DNA of 64,000 nt from an uncultured Christensenella sp. (GTDB lineage Bacteria > Bacillota > Clostridia > Christensenellales > UBA3700), in NCBI GenBank assembly GCA_910584635.1, contig CAJUBA010000008.1, forward strand, positions 1 through 64,000. The letters run 5' to 3'. The first letter of the stretch is position 1; each line of letters opens with the position of its first letter. Below are positions 54,165 through 63,776 of this stretch, piece after piece. The translations under genes and the position numbers were made by a program. Below the pieces are notes generated by a model. That model made no database searches. It was not told the DNA's origin and worked only from the letters and a program-made list of their open reading frames with translations.

Positions 54165-55358
54165 ATGTTATATAAGAATTTGGAATCATACTATTATAAA
54201 AACCGCGAAGAGTACGAAGAGCAGTATAAAAAGCGCTTTGAAAGCGTGTCTACGCAAAAATTGGATATTTTTATAAAAGAGTATCAGGCCTTTTACGTAA
54301 ACACTAATGAAATAATTCAATTGATATACGATATAATGCAAGCGAACAGAAGGCTGGACGATATTTGCGTTTGTCTGCCGGGCGTAGCGTTGACGCAATA
54401 CAAAAGGAATAAGTTGATAGACGAAATCAACATTACGAACGAAATAGAGGGCGTTTACAGTACGAAACGGGAAATCAGCGATATTCTCGATAATTTAGGG
54501 AACAAAGACAAGACTTTGCGACTCGTAAATCTTGTAAAAAAGTATGAAAGGATAATGCAACACGACGAAATAGATTTGAAAAGTTGCGAAAGTATACGAA
54601 AACTGTACGACGAGATTGTATTGCAAGAAGTAGTTGCCGCATGTCCGGAAAATGCGCCTGACGGTAAATATTTTAGGAAAAATGAAGTCAGCGTGTGGAG
54701 CAGTAAACAGGAGATGGTGCATAGCGGACTTATGCCGGAAAAAGCGATAGACGAGGCGATGGAGAAAGCGTTGAACGTTTTGAACGGGGATATAGGAAAT
54801 AGGCTTATAAACATTGCGATATTCCACTATTTATTGGGATATATACATCCGTTTTATGACGGAAACGGGCGTATGAATCGCTTTATTAGCAGTTATATGT
54901 TATCTAAGGAACTTAACAACCTTATAAGTTACGGACTTTCTGTCGTAATTAAAGAAAACCGAAGCAGGTATAATAAACTCTTTATAATAACCAACAACAA
55001 AATCAACAGGGGAGATTTGACTCCGTTTATTACAAGTTTTTTAGAGTTTATAAAGACAAGTTTGATTCACATGGATATTAAACTTCGCGAGAAGGAAGAA
55101 AAACTCGAATATTACGAATCTATTTTGCAGGATAAGTATCAAGGCAAATCCAAATATTGGAAAGTGCTTTACTATTTGTTGCAAAATGCGTTGTTCGGAT
55201 TCGAGGGACTTACGATGTCGGATTTACAAGATATTTCGTCTTTAGGATATACTGCGATTAAAAATGTGTTGGAGTTAAATGAAAAACTAATAAAAACAAA
55301 TCAAGTAGGAAAACGAATTTTTTATACGGTGGATTTGGACGTATTGGATATGCAATAA
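54165..55358 (+). CDS. Fic-domain protein (class II, self-inhibited)
   Basis: The 397-residue protein has the AMPylase motif HPFYDGNGRMNR (H228) and, upstream, an inhibitory helix motif T-N-E-I-E-G (T91, E95), so it is class II with the autoinhibitory glutamate on the N-terminal side. A C-terminal winged-helix-like region (about residues 330-397) may bind DNA. Fic enzymes transfer AMP to protein hydroxyl groups. Such solitary proteins have been linked to regulation of cell physiology; no antitoxin gene stands next to it. The gene is AT-rich. Confidence 0.88.
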   Translation: MLYKNLESYYYKNREEYEEQYKKRFESVSTQKLDIFIKEYQAFYVNTNEIIQLIYDIMQANRRLDDICVCLPGVALTQYKRNKLIDEINITNEIEGVYSTKREISDILDNLGNKDKTLRLVNLVKKYERIMQHDEIDLKSCESIRKLYDEIVLQEVVAACPENAPDGKYFRKNEVSVWSSKQEMVHSGLMPEKAIDEAMEKALNVLNGDIGNRLINIAIFHYLLGYIHPFYDGNGRMNRFISSYMLSKELNNLISYGLSVVIKENRSRYNKLFIITNNKINRGDLTPFITSFLEFIKTSLIHMDIKLREKEEKLEYYESILQDKYQGKSKYWKVLYYLLQNALFGFEGLTMSDLQDISSLGYTAIKNVLELNEKLIKTNQVGKRIFYTVDLDVLDMQ

Positions 55359-55403
55359 ATTACAACAAAATTTAGGACGCGCTACAGTAGTCTTAATTTA
55401 ATG

Positions 55404-55432
55404 TTGAAAAAATTGCCTATTTCTAGTATAAT
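55404..55432 (+). promoter_or_regulatory. Promoter of the radical SAM gene
   Basis: TTGAAA (55404-55409) and TATAAT (55427-55432) are 17 bases apart, leaving a leader of about 130 bases. Confidence 0.7.
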
Positions 55433-55569
55433 ATAGATACGCTAGATATGTTTTGCATATTTACAGTTTTATATAGAAGGGGAAACTATCAAAAGTCTTA
55501 TGGTAACGTTTACTATCGCAAATACGATTCTATATAAAACGGATAAAGCCAACATAATTCGGAGGATAT

Positions 55570-56649
55570 ATGCCGACAATTTCTATAATGATCAAACCTG
55601 CTTCCGGCAGATGTAATTTGCGGTGCAAGTATTGTTTTTATCATGATTTGACAAAAAATCGCGAGATTGCGGATTACGGTATAATGGATATCGATACTGC
55701 AAAACGCATAATCGATTCGGCGGTTGATTTTGCCAAGGGCGATAATATTTATTTTACTTTCCAAGGCGGAGAACCTCTTTTGGCGGGTAAGGAATACTTT
55801 TTAAGGTTTTTCGAACATGCTAGACAAAAAAATAAAGACGGAAATATATTCAATTTCTTGCAGACAAACGGCACGCTTTTAGATAAAGAATGGATAAAAA
55901 TATTTAAGGACAATTCCGTGTTTATAGGGTTATCCTCGGACGGGGACGAAGAGGGAAATAGATTTAGATTGGACGCAAGCGGAAAATCGGCGTTTGATAG
56001 TATTTCAAAAGCCGCGACAATGCTGAAAGAAGGGGAGATTGATTTCAATATTCTTACGGTAGTAACAGGATATACGGCTGAAAATATTCAGAGAATATAT
56101 CGCTATTTTACGTCGCAAGGATATAAATACTTACAGTTTATACCATGTCTTAGACCAATCGGAGACAAAAGCGAAAGCGAACTTTATATGACTGTTCCGC
56201 AGTACGAAAAGTTTCTTTCTCAACTCTTTTCACTTTACGTCAAAGACTACGCGGACGGCAACTATACCAGCGTAAGATATTTTGACAACATGGTGCGGAT
56301 GTATTTAGGTCAGCGCGCCGAGCAGTGCGGAATGGAAGGGCATTGTTCGCGCCAGTTGGTTGTGGAAAGCAACGGCAACGTCTATACATGCGATTTCTAC
56401 TGTACGGACGAATGGCTTTTGGGAAATATAAATACGTCGGATTTAGCATATATCGCAAGTTGCGAAAAGGCGAAGAAGTTTGTTTTCGAATCTTTGCAAA
56501 TAAACCCTCAATGCGCAACGTGCGGTTATTTCAATCTATGCAGAGGCGGCGGTTGCAAACGCCAGAAAAGCGACAGAGATTATTGCGGGGCGTATAAATC
56601 GTTTTTCTCAAAAAATATGCGACTGTTTGAAATTTTCTCAAAGCATTAG
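55570..56649 (+). CDS. Radical SAM/SPASM enzyme, anaerobic sulfatase-maturase-like
   Basis: The 359-residue protein has the radical SAM cluster motif C15-x3-C19-x2-C22 (GRCNLRCKYC), FTFQGGEPLL, and FLQTNGTLL. The C-terminal SPASM region (about residues 255-340) holds the cysteines for two more clusters: QCGMEGHC, CDFYC, and CATCGYFNLCRGGGC. Its nearest annotated relatives are anaerobic sulfatase-maturating enzymes (AslB/anSME). There is no sulfatase gene within this window, so the true target may be another peptide or protein. Confidence 0.85.
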   Translation: MPTISIMIKPASGRCNLRCKYCFYHDLTKNREIADYGIMDIDTAKRIIDSAVDFAKGDNIYFTFQGGEPLLAGKEYFLRFFEHARQKNKDGNIFNFLQTNGTLLDKEWIKIFKDNSVFIGLSSDGDEEGNRFRLDASGKSAFDSISKAATMLKEGEIDFNILTVVTGYTAENIQRIYRYFTSQGYKYLQFIPCLRPIGDKSESELYMTVPQYEKFLSQLFSLYVKDYADGNYTSVRYFDNMVRMYLGQRAEQCGMEGHCSRQLVVESNGNVYTCDFYCTDEWLLGNINTSDLAYIASCEKAKKFVFESLQINPQCATCGYFNLCRGGGCKRQKSDRDYCGAYKSFFSKNMRLFEIFSKH

Positions 56650-56718
56650 TTTCTGAATAAGACTTATTTGTCGGACAGACTTTTTTCATGTATCGAATAC
56701 AAAGAAGAGGATTAAGAA

Positions 56719-57318
56719 ATGACGGAATCTAACGAAGAAAAATCCAAAGGCTTTCCTGCGCGCGAAGAGGCGGAAAAACTTTTTGAAGAAGCCGAACGGC
56801 TAAATGTCGGAGCGTGGGGAAATCACTCGCGAAACGTTGCTATTTGCGCGGAAAAGATTGCTTCGGCTTGTAATATGGACGGCGAAAAGGCGTACGTTTT
56901 AGGACTGCTGCACGACATCGGCAGACGGTTCGGCGTACGTCATTTGGGACACGTTTACGACGGATGGAAGTATATGCTGGAATCAGGTTATCCCCAAGTC
57001 GCGAAAATATGTCTTACCCATTCTTTCAGCGAGCAAGATATAAACGTTTATATAGGCAAATTCGATATTTTAGAAGAAGAACAGAAACAACTTGAAAGAG
57101 AATTAAACTCCGTCGAATACGACGATTACGACAGACTTATACAACTTTGCGACGCTTTGGGTAGCGCCGAGGGAGTAGTCAATATCGAAGAGAGAATGGA
57201 AGACGTGAAAAAGCGTTACGGTTCTTACCCGCAAACAAAATGGGATAAAAATATAGAATTGAAAAAGTACTTTGACAAACTCGCGGGCAGAGATATTTAC
57301 GGTATAGTCAAAGTTTAG
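56719..57318 (+). CDS. HD-domain phosphohydrolase
   Basis: The 199-residue protein has HSRNVAICAEKIASACNMDGEKAYVLGLLHDIGRRFG, with the H...HD metal motif near residues 35 and 67, and a later conserved LTHSF. It hydrolyses phosphate from an unknown substrate. It starts 69 bases after the radical SAM gene, so co-transcription is possible. Confidence 0.82.
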   Translation: MTESNEEKSKGFPAREEAEKLFEEAERLNVGAWGNHSRNVAICAEKIASACNMDGEKAYVLGLLHDIGRRFGVRHLGHVYDGWKYMLESGYPQVAKICLTHSFSEQDINVYIGKFDILEEEQKQLERELNSVEYDDYDRLIQLCDALGSAEGVVNIEERMEDVKKRYGSYPQTKWDKNIELKKYFDKLAGRDIYGIVKV

Positions 57319-57475
57319 CGATAAAATAATTTATAGATATAACAAAGCGTCGGCGTATTTATGCGCGGGCGCTTTTAGTCTATTAAACAGTATTATTGAT
57401 TGACCTCTTTGGCAAAAATAACATTGAGCGTTTTCAAGCGACGAAAAATTTATTCAAATAAGTAGCAAAAAAGCC

Positions 57476-57504
57476 TTGACAAGCATACCCTATGGGGGTA
57501 TAAT
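57476..57504 (+). promoter_or_regulatory. CsoR-controlled promoter
   Basis: TTGACA (57476-57481) and TATAAT (57499-57504) are 17 bases apart. The spacer is filled by the first CsoR box, so the repressor would cover the whole promoter. Confidence 0.88.
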
Positions 57505-57535
57505 AAAGAAAATAATATATACCCTATGGGGGTAT
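57485..57535 (+). promoter_or_regulatory. Two identical CsoR-type operators
   Basis: ATACCCTATGGGGGTAT occurs twice, at 57485-57501 and 57519-57535, 34 bases apart. Each is an inverted repeat of ATACCC and GGGTAT with a central TATGG. This is the TACCC-N-GGGTA pattern known for CsoR/RcnR repressors. The second box lies just before the start of the csoR-type gene. Confidence 0.85.
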
Positions 57536-57548
57536 ATGGGAGGCAAAA

Positions 57549-57833
57549 ATGGATTGTAAACACGACGGATGCGATTTGACTAAAAAACTTACGGCGAAAC
57601 TGTCGAGAATAGAAGGTCAGGTCAGAGGCGTAAACAAAATGGTTCAGGAAGAGAGAACGTGCGAGGATATACTCGTACAGTTGTCCGCGATAACGAAAGC
57701 GTTGGAAGGCGTGGCGAAAGATTTGTTGGGACACCATATAAATCACTGCGTTGTGGACAGCATAGAAAACGGAAACGTAAAAGAGATGTTGGAAAAACTG
57801 CAAGTAGCGGTCGAATACTATTCTAAAATCTAA
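57549..57833 (+). CDS. csoR: CsoR/RcnR-family metal-sensing repressor
   Basis: The 94-residue all-helical repressor of the DUF156 family has the CsoR metal-site pattern: C38, H63 and C67 (C-x24-H-x3-C), as in copper sensors. It also has extra N-terminal ligands C3, H5 and C8, as seen in some nickel/zinc sensors. The conserved RIEGQVRG follows. It represses its own promoter through the two operators upstream. The gene ends eight bases before the ATPase gene. Confidence 0.9.
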   Translation: MDCKHDGCDLTKKLTAKLSRIEGQVRGVNKMVQEERTCEDILVQLSAITKALEGVAKDLLGHHINHCVVDSIENGNVKEMLEKLQVAVEYYSKI

Positions 57834-57841
57834 GAGGTAAT

Positions 57842-60109
57842 ATGAAAGAGAATAAAGAAAAGGAAATTAAAGAGGAAAGCGCGAGATACCGCAATAATCA
57901 CGTCCATGACGGCGAATTGGAAAAGCATGCGCATTGCCATGAAGAAAGCGGGTGCGCTCATGATGAGCGTTGCAACTTTAATCATGAACATGAACACTGT
58001 CATGACGGGCATTGCGAACATAATAATGAACAAGCGCATAGTCATGACGAATGTTGCGCTCATAATCACTCTCACGGCGAAGAGGGGCATTGCGACGAAA
58101 AACACGAACATTGCCACGACGAAAGTTGCGAGCATGAACACGCTCACGGCGAACACTGTAATTGCAACCATGACCACGGACATGCGCACGGACACGGTTG
58201 CGCGTGTTGCGACGATTCACCAATCAAAATAGATAAGAAGCAAAAAGTATGGCAAGTAAATAAGGCTGAAGTGATTTGCATTATCGTTTCGGCGGTATTC
58301 TTAATAGCGGGACTTATAATCGATAAAGTAGTCGGGGAAAGTCTGTTCGGACTCTATCTCGCTTTTTATATCGTCGCATATCTGGCGGTAGGCTGGAAAA
58401 GCCTACTCGAAGGCATAGAAGGTCTTAAAGAAAAAGATATATTCAATGAGAATACGCTTATGAACGTCGCCTCTATCGGAGCGTTTTGTATAGGCGAATT
58501 CGAAGAAGGTGTAATGGTAATGCTGCTTTATACTATCGGCGAAATGATTCAGGGCATTTCCGTACGCAAATCCAAAAAAAGCATAGGCGAATTATTGGAT
58601 ATAAAAGTGGATAAATCCAACCTTGTTAAGGAGGACGGGTCTTGCATATCGGTAGACACTTCGACTTTGAAGATAGGCGACAGAGCGCTTGTAAAAGTCG
58701 GCGAAAGAATTCCCGTTGACGGAATAATCGTCGAGGGCGCGTCGTCGTTTGACTATTCCAAACTTACGGGCGAAAGCATACCCGTAAACAAGGAAGTAGG
58801 AGAGGAAGTGTTGGGCGGTACGATAAATCTCGACAGCGCGATAATAATCCGTGTTGAAAAAGAAGAAAAGGATACCACGGCAAGCAAGATTCTCAAACTT
58901 GTCGAAGAGTCGCAGCAAAACAAACCCAAAGCGGAGAAATTCGTCAGAAAGTTTGCCAAAATATACACTCCGATAGTGTTTGTTCTCGCGCTTGCTATTT
59001 CGGTGTTCTTACCGATGATAAGTCAGGTTTCTTATTCCGACGCTATCCGTAAAGGCTTGGTATTCTTGGTAATTTCCTGTCCTTGCGCTTTGGTAATTTC
59101 CACTCCTTTGACATATTTCGGAGGCATAGGAAGCGCGTCGCGCAAAGGCGTCTTGGTAAAAGGCGGAAACTATTTGGAAATACTTAATTCCATAGACGAG
59201 GTATGTTTTGACAAGACAGGCACGCTGACTGAAGGGGTATTGCAAGTAAAGGAAGTCGGCGCGAAAGACAAAGAAACGCTTGTCAAGATTGCGGGAGCGT
59301 GCGAAAGCGCGTCAAACCATCCGATAGCCAAATGCGTCGCGCAATATTGCAACAGCGCGGAAATAGCCAAAGACGTAAGAGAAATCGCGGGCAAAGGAAT
59401 AATATGCCAAGTCGACGGCAGACAGGCTTTGTGCGGAAACGCAAAGTTGCTTGAAGATAACGACATAGAATTCGAGGCTGTCGACAGAGCGTACAGCGTA
59501 GTATACGTCGCGTATGACGGCAAATATCTCGGATTTTTCGGTATTGCGGACAAAATAAGAGAAACGTCCAAAAGCGTAATAGACGGACTTAAATCAAGAG
59601 GTATCGCAACGTTTATGCTTACGGGCGACAACGAAGCGGTAGCAAAGCAAGTGGCGGAGGAATTGGGACTCGACGGATACAAAGCGTCGCTTATGCCGCA
59701 GGATAAAAGCGAGTATATCAAGTCGCGTTCCGAAAGCGGAAAGAGAGTTATGTTCGTAGGCGACGGACTCAACGACGCGCCCGCTATCAAAAACGCAACA
59801 GTCGGCGTATGCGTGAGCGGAATGGGCAACGACGCGAGCGTCGAAGCAAGCGATATGGTGCTTATCGGCGGTAATATAGACAGACTCGACGACGCGTTTG
59901 CGGTAGCGAAAAAGACGCGAATGATTATCGCGCAAAACATATTCTTGGCTTTGGGCGTCAAGTTTGCGATAATGGTCGTTTGTATGTTTGTCAATCCGCT
60001 TATGTGGCTTGCGGTAATAGCCGACGTAGGCGTGTCGCTTTTGGCAGTGGTGAATTCCATGCGCTTGCTGTCAAAACGCAAAGAAAGAAAAAAATCAATC
60101 GCTAAATAA
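57842..60109 (+). CDS. P1B-type metal-transporting ATPase with His-rich N terminus
   Basis: The 755-residue protein begins with a region of about 130 residues extremely rich in His, Cys, Asp and Glu (HCHDES, EHEHAHGEHCNC, GHAHGHGCACC), likely a metal buffer. Then come the P-type ATPase parts: a TGES actuator motif, the CPC membrane motif (C413-P414-C415), the phosphorylated D457 in DKTGT, TGDN, and GDGLNDAP. The C-terminal motif ADVGVSLLAVVNSMRLL is characteristic of the zinc/cadmium/lead (ZntA/CadA, P1B-2) group. Copper ATPases instead have other residues in that last helix, so zinc-type export is more likely, though the neighbouring regulator has a copper-type metal site. Confidence 0.88.
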   Translation: MKENKEKEIKEESARYRNNHVHDGELEKHAHCHEESGCAHDERCNFNHEHEHCHDGHCEHNNEQAHSHDECCAHNHSHGEEGHCDEKHEHCHDESCEHEHAHGEHCNCNHDHGHAHGHGCACCDDSPIKIDKKQKVWQVNKAEVICIIVSAVFLIAGLIIDKVVGESLFGLYLAFYIVAYLAVGWKSLLEGIEGLKEKDIFNENTLMNVASIGAFCIGEFEEGVMVMLLYTIGEMIQGISVRKSKKSIGELLDIKVDKSNLVKEDGSCISVDTSTLKIGDRALVKVGERIPVDGIIVEGASSFDYSKLTGESIPVNKEVGEEVLGGTINLDSAIIIRVEKEEKDTTASKILKLVEESQQNKPKAEKFVRKFAKIYTPIVFVLALAISVFLPMISQVSYSDAIRKGLVFLVISCPCALVISTPLTYFGGIGSASRKGVLVKGGNYLEILNSIDEVCFDKTGTLTEGVLQVKEVGAKDKETLVKIAGACESASNHPIAKCVAQYCNSAEIAKDVREIAGKGIICQVDGRQALCGNAKLLEDNDIEFEAVDRAYSVVYVAYDGKYLGFFGIADKIRETSKSVIDGLKSRGIATFMLTGDNEAVAKQVAEELGLDGYKASLMPQDKSEYIKSRSESGKRVMFVGDGLNDAPAIKNATVGVCVSGMGNDASVEASDMVLIGGNIDRLDDAFAVAKKTRMIIAQNIFLALGVKFAIMVVCMFVNPLMWLAVIADVGVSLLAVVNSMRLLSKRKERKKSIAK

Positions 60110-60128
60110 GGTTGCGATTATCATTGAA

Positions 60129-60160
60129 AAGAGCGGGTAAAATCCCGCTCTTATATATTT
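60129..60160 (+). terminator. Terminator after the metal ATPase gene
   Basis: AAGAGCGGG pairs with CCCGCTCTT around TAAAAT, followed by ATATATTTATTT. The T-run is weak but the stem is strong. Confidence 0.8.
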
Positions 60161-60241
60161 ATTTATATTATTTTGAAATTAGTTAAGGAAAAACGCGATT
60201 TACGACGTATAATAATTATGTAAACAAAAGAGAGGTATAAG

Positions 60242-61981
60242 ATGGCAGAGGTATTTTCCGAGTGGTTGGAAAAATTAAAATCCAAGGCAGACATCGCGGA
60301 AGTTGTTTCTCACTACGTTTCTTTGCAGGAACGCGGAAGCAGAAAATGGGCGTGCTGTCCTTTCCATCATGAAAAAACGCCGTCCTTTTGTCTTTACGAG
60401 CAGTCCCAGTCTTATCACTGTTTCGGTTGCGGAGCGGGGGGCGACGCAATATCGTTCGTGCAGGAGATAGAACATACTGATTTTATGGGCGCGATAAAGA
60501 TTCTTGCGGACAAGTACCGTATGCCCGTTCCGGATTTTTCAAAGAACGACGGAAATTCAAATCTGAAAAAGCACAAGGACAAGTTGTTTGAGATGATGAG
60601 AGATACCGCGGGATATTTTCATCAAAATCTTATATCCGAAGTCGGAAAGCCTGCGAGAGATTATCTTTCAAAGCGCGGAATCAGCATGCAAACGGCTACG
60701 ATTTTCGGATTAGGTTACTCTATCGGCAGGAATCAACTCGTAGCGTATCTCAGCGCAAAAGGATATTCCAAAGAGAATATGCAGGAAGCGGGACTTGTAG
60801 ATACCTCGCAATCGGGCAACGCCGTTGATACTATGGCGGGCAGGTTGATAGTCCCGATTATCAACAACCTGAAACAAGTCGTCGCATTTGGCGGAAGAGT
60901 GCTTGACGATTCTCTTCCCAAATACAAAAATACTCGCGAAACGGTATTGTTCAATAAATCCAAAGAGATATTCGGACAGCATTCGGTCAAGAAACTCAAA
61001 CTTGAAACGGCGGTAAAGGAACTTATTGTCGTCGAAGGTTATATGGACGTCATATCTTTGTTTCAGAGCGGAGTAAAAAACGCTATCGCGTCAATGGGCA
61101 CTTCGCTTACGCAGGAGCAGGCGAAACTCATCAAAAGATACGTCGACAAAGTAATTATATGTTACGACGGCGACGGCGCGGGACAGAAAGCGACGATGAG
61201 AGGATTGGATATACTTTACAACCAAGGTTTGGAAGTAAGAGTAGTAAGTCTTCCCGAAAAACTCGACCCCGACGAATACGTAAGAAAGTACGGTAAGGAA
61301 AGTTATCTCAAACTTCTTGTCGAAGCGAAACCGCTTTTCGAGCATAAACTCAATATTTTGGCGAGCGGTTACGACCTTTCTTCTCCGCAGGAAAAAGGCA
61401 AATACGCGGTCGAGGCAATGAAGATAGTCAAGTCGCTCGAAGATCCCGCAATGATAGAAGCGTATATAGAATACGTCGCGAAAAAGACGGGGCTAAGCAA
61501 AGACACGTTAAGACGGCAGTTGGACATGAGCGAAGCGGCGGTTGCGTTCGTTCCCCGAGAGCAAGTCAAGTTGAGCGCGTCCGCATTTGACAGAGCGGTA
61601 AGATACGTATTGTACGGACTTTTCGGGGGAGTAGAAAACGCGGTATGCGACACCGACCTTTCTCAGTATATTGTAGACGCCAAACAAAAAGCGCTGTACG
61701 ATCTTTATAGGGCGAAAAAGGATAGCGGAAACAATACCGTAGAAGAATTGCTTACGCAGGAAGAGAGCAACGCGGAAGTAAGGGCGGTACTCGACGAAGG
61801 CAGTAAAATCGGCGACGATATAGCCAAAGTATATTTTTGCGATTGCGTAAAGAAAATCGTCAAAGAGGGCGATAAGAAAAGAAAGAAAGCGCTTACACGC
61901 GCTATCGACAGCGAGCAGGACGAAGAAACTAAATTTATAATGATGAGTCAACTCGCTCAAAACAATATGAAAAAACACTAA
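60242..61981 (+). CDS. dnaG: DNA primase
   Basis: The 579-residue primase lays down RNA primers for replication. The N-terminal zinc finger has C39-P-F-H42 and C60-F-G-C63. The Toprim domain follows with VVEGYMDVI and YDGDGAGQKA, and a shorter C-terminal region of about 140 residues ends the protein. Upstream a TATAAT (60208-60213) may be the promoter. It opens the dnaG-sigA-trmK-Nif3 block that is typical of Firmicutes; sigA starts 26 bases later. Confidence 0.95.
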   Translation: MAEVFSEWLEKLKSKADIAEVVSHYVSLQERGSRKWACCPFHHEKTPSFCLYEQSQSYHCFGCGAGGDAISFVQEIEHTDFMGAIKILADKYRMPVPDFSKNDGNSNLKKHKDKLFEMMRDTAGYFHQNLISEVGKPARDYLSKRGISMQTATIFGLGYSIGRNQLVAYLSAKGYSKENMQEAGLVDTSQSGNAVDTMAGRLIVPIINNLKQVVAFGGRVLDDSLPKYKNTRETVLFNKSKEIFGQHSVKKLKLETAVKELIVVEGYMDVISLFQSGVKNAIASMGTSLTQEQAKLIKRYVDKVIICYDGDGAGQKATMRGLDILYNQGLEVRVVSLPEKLDPDEYVRKYGKESYLKLLVEAKPLFEHKLNILASGYDLSSPQEKGKYAVEAMKIVKSLEDPAMIEAYIEYVAKKTGLSKDTLRRQLDMSEAAVAFVPREQVKLSASAFDRAVRYVLYGLFGGVENAVCDTDLSQYIVDAKQKALYDLYRAKKDSGNNTVEELLTQEESNAEVRAVLDEGSKIGDDIAKVYFCDCVKKIVKEGDKKRKKALTRAIDSEQDEETKFIMMSQLAQNNMKKH

Positions 61982-62007
61982 CGACAAATGAATAATTCGG
62001 AGGTTGT

Positions 62008-63096
62008 ATGAACGAAGAAAAGATAGAACAGAACGAGAAAATTATTCAACGCGAAGAGAAGATCAGAAGCGAAGCGTTAAAGATTGCGACAAATTATAAG
62101 GATAAAGTCATGACAATGACCGAATTCGAAAAATTGACGGACAAACTCTCGCTTCTTCCCGACGAAACGAGCGTTGTATTCGAGATTTTCAAAAACTCCG
62201 GCGTGGAGATACAGGAAGACAGCGAGGACATCAAAGAAATCGCTTTCGACGGCATAGACGCTACTACCGACGATTCGGTAAAGATGTATCTTAAAGATAT
62301 AGGACAGGTTCCCCTTTTGCAATCGGACGAGGAAAAGGAACTTGCTCAGAGAATGAGCGAGGGCGACGTCGCAGCGAAAAACAGATTGAGCGAAGCCAAT
62401 CTAAGACTTGTCGTATCGATAGCGAAAAGATACGTCGGCAGAGGAATGCAATTCCTTGACCTTATACAGGAAGGCAATCTCGGACTTATGAAAGCGGTGG
62501 AAAAATTCGATTATACCAAAGGCTTTAAGTTTTCCACTTACGCGACGTGGTGGATTAAGCAGTCCATTACCCGCGCGATAGCCGACCAGGCGAGAACGAT
62601 AAGAATTCCCGTACACATGGTTGAAACAATCAACAAGACCGGCAGAGTGTCAAGACAACTTTTGCAGACGTTAGGCAGAGAACCCACAACAGCAGAAATC
62701 GCCGAGAAGATGGGCATAACCGAAGAAAAGGTTATCGAGATTCAAAAGATTGCTCAAGATCCCGTATCGTTGGAAAAACCTATCGGCGAGGAAGAAGACA
62801 GCCATCTCGGAGATTTCATAGAAGACAATACTTCGGCATCCCCCGCGGAAAAAGCGGAAACGAGAATGCTGAAAGAGCATTTGCTTGAAGTACTCAGCAC
62901 TCTTACGCCGAGAGAAAACGAAGTTATCAGAAAGAGATACGGTCTTGACGATTCCCGTCCAAAAACGCTTGAAGAAGTGGGCAGGGAGTTCAACGTAACG
63001 AGAGAGCGTATCAGACAGATAGAGGCGAAAGCGTTGAGAAAACTGCGTCATCCCAACCGCACCAAAAAACTCAAAGACTATATCGGCAAGCCATGA
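62008..63096 (+). CDS. sigA: Primary sigma factor SigA (RpoD)
   Basis: The 362-residue sigma-70 factor has region 1.2 ([17 protein letters not shown]), region 2 with [41 protein letters not shown], region 3 ([12 protein letters not shown]) and region 4 with [17 protein letters not shown] and the DNA-binding [25 protein letters not shown]. It directs RNA polymerase to the TTGACA/TATAAT promoters seen throughout this window. It overlaps trmK by four bases. Confidence 0.97.
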   Translation: MNEEKIEQNEKIIQREEKIRSEALKIATNYKDKVMTMTEFEKLTDKLSLLPDETSVVFEIFKNSGVEIQEDSEDIKEIAFDGIDATTDDSVKMYLKDIGQVPLLQSDEEKELAQRMSEGDVAAKNRLSEANLRLVVSIAKRYVGRGMQFLDLIQEGNLGLMKAVEKFDYTKGFKFSTYATWWIKQSITRAIADQARTIRIPVHMVETINKTGRVSRQLLQTLGREPTTAEIAEKMGITEEKVIEIQKIAQDPVSLEKPIGEEEDSHLGDFIEDNTSASPAEKAETRMLKEHLLEVLSTLTPRENEVIRKRYGLDDSRPKTLEEVGREFNVTRERIRQIEAKALRKLRHPNRTKKLKDYIGKP

Positions 63097-63776
63097 TTAA
63101 GGCGCCTAAACTCGACGGCAGATTGCGAGCCGTAGTCGATAATATCGAAGGCGAAGTTGTTGCGGATATAGGATGCGATCACGGCAAAGTCGCAGTTTGC
63201 GCGTTGGCGGAGAAAAGAGTGGTTAAGGCTATCGCTTGCGATATATCGTCCAAATCTTTGGACAAAGCGATCGCGCTTGCCAAATCGTACGCAATCGAGG
63301 GTATAGAATTTCGATGCGGCGACGGACTCAAACCTATCGCCGACGGCGAAGCGGATTGCATAGTGATAGCGGGTATGGGCGGTAAGGAAATAATGTCCAT
63401 ACTATCAGCAATGCCCAAAGGAATAAAAAGACTGATTCTCGTCGCTCACAAAAACACCGTTGAGTTGCGCGAATTTCTATCCGCAAAATCGCTGTACATA
63501 GAAAAAGATTTTATTGTCGGACAAGGCGGTAAATTTTACAGCGTTATTACGGCCCAGCCGAGCGAGGGTAGGGATTGCGTTTTGAGCGAAGAGAGTTTGT
63601 ATCTCGGAAAGAATTCTTCCGATAATCCCGATTTTATTTCCTATTTGGAAGAGTTGAAACAAAAACTGGAGAGATTGGAAGATTACGCGGACAGAAGCAA
63701 AGAAGGAAAAATCTTGCGCCGTATATTCGAGATTTTGGACGCAAAGAAAAAGCAAGGTGAGTTATGCCCAAAGTAA
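63093..63776 (+). CDS. trmK: tRNA (adenine(22)-N1)-methyltransferase TrmK
   Basis: The 227-residue class I methyltransferase has the SAM-binding motif [31 protein letters not shown], and the family motif [13 protein letters not shown]. It methylates A22 of some tRNAs. It starts inside the sigA stop (ATGA) and overlaps the next gene by 13 bases, as in Bacillus (yqfN). Confidence 0.92.
   Translation: MIKAPKLDGRLRAVVDNIEGEVVADIGCDHGKVAVCALAEKRVVKAIACDISSKSLDKAIALAKSYAIEGIEFRCGDGLKPIADGEADCIVIAGMGGKEIMSILSAMPKGIKRLILVAHKNTVELREFLSAKSLYIEKDFIVGQGGKFYSVITAQPSEGRDCVLSEESLYLGKNSSDNPDFISYLEELKQKLERLEDYADRSKEGKILRRIFEILDAKKKQGELCPK

Noticed and set aside
54165..55358. Fic toxin-antitoxin module
   Set aside because: The inhibitory motif is inside the same protein and no small antitoxin gene precedes it.
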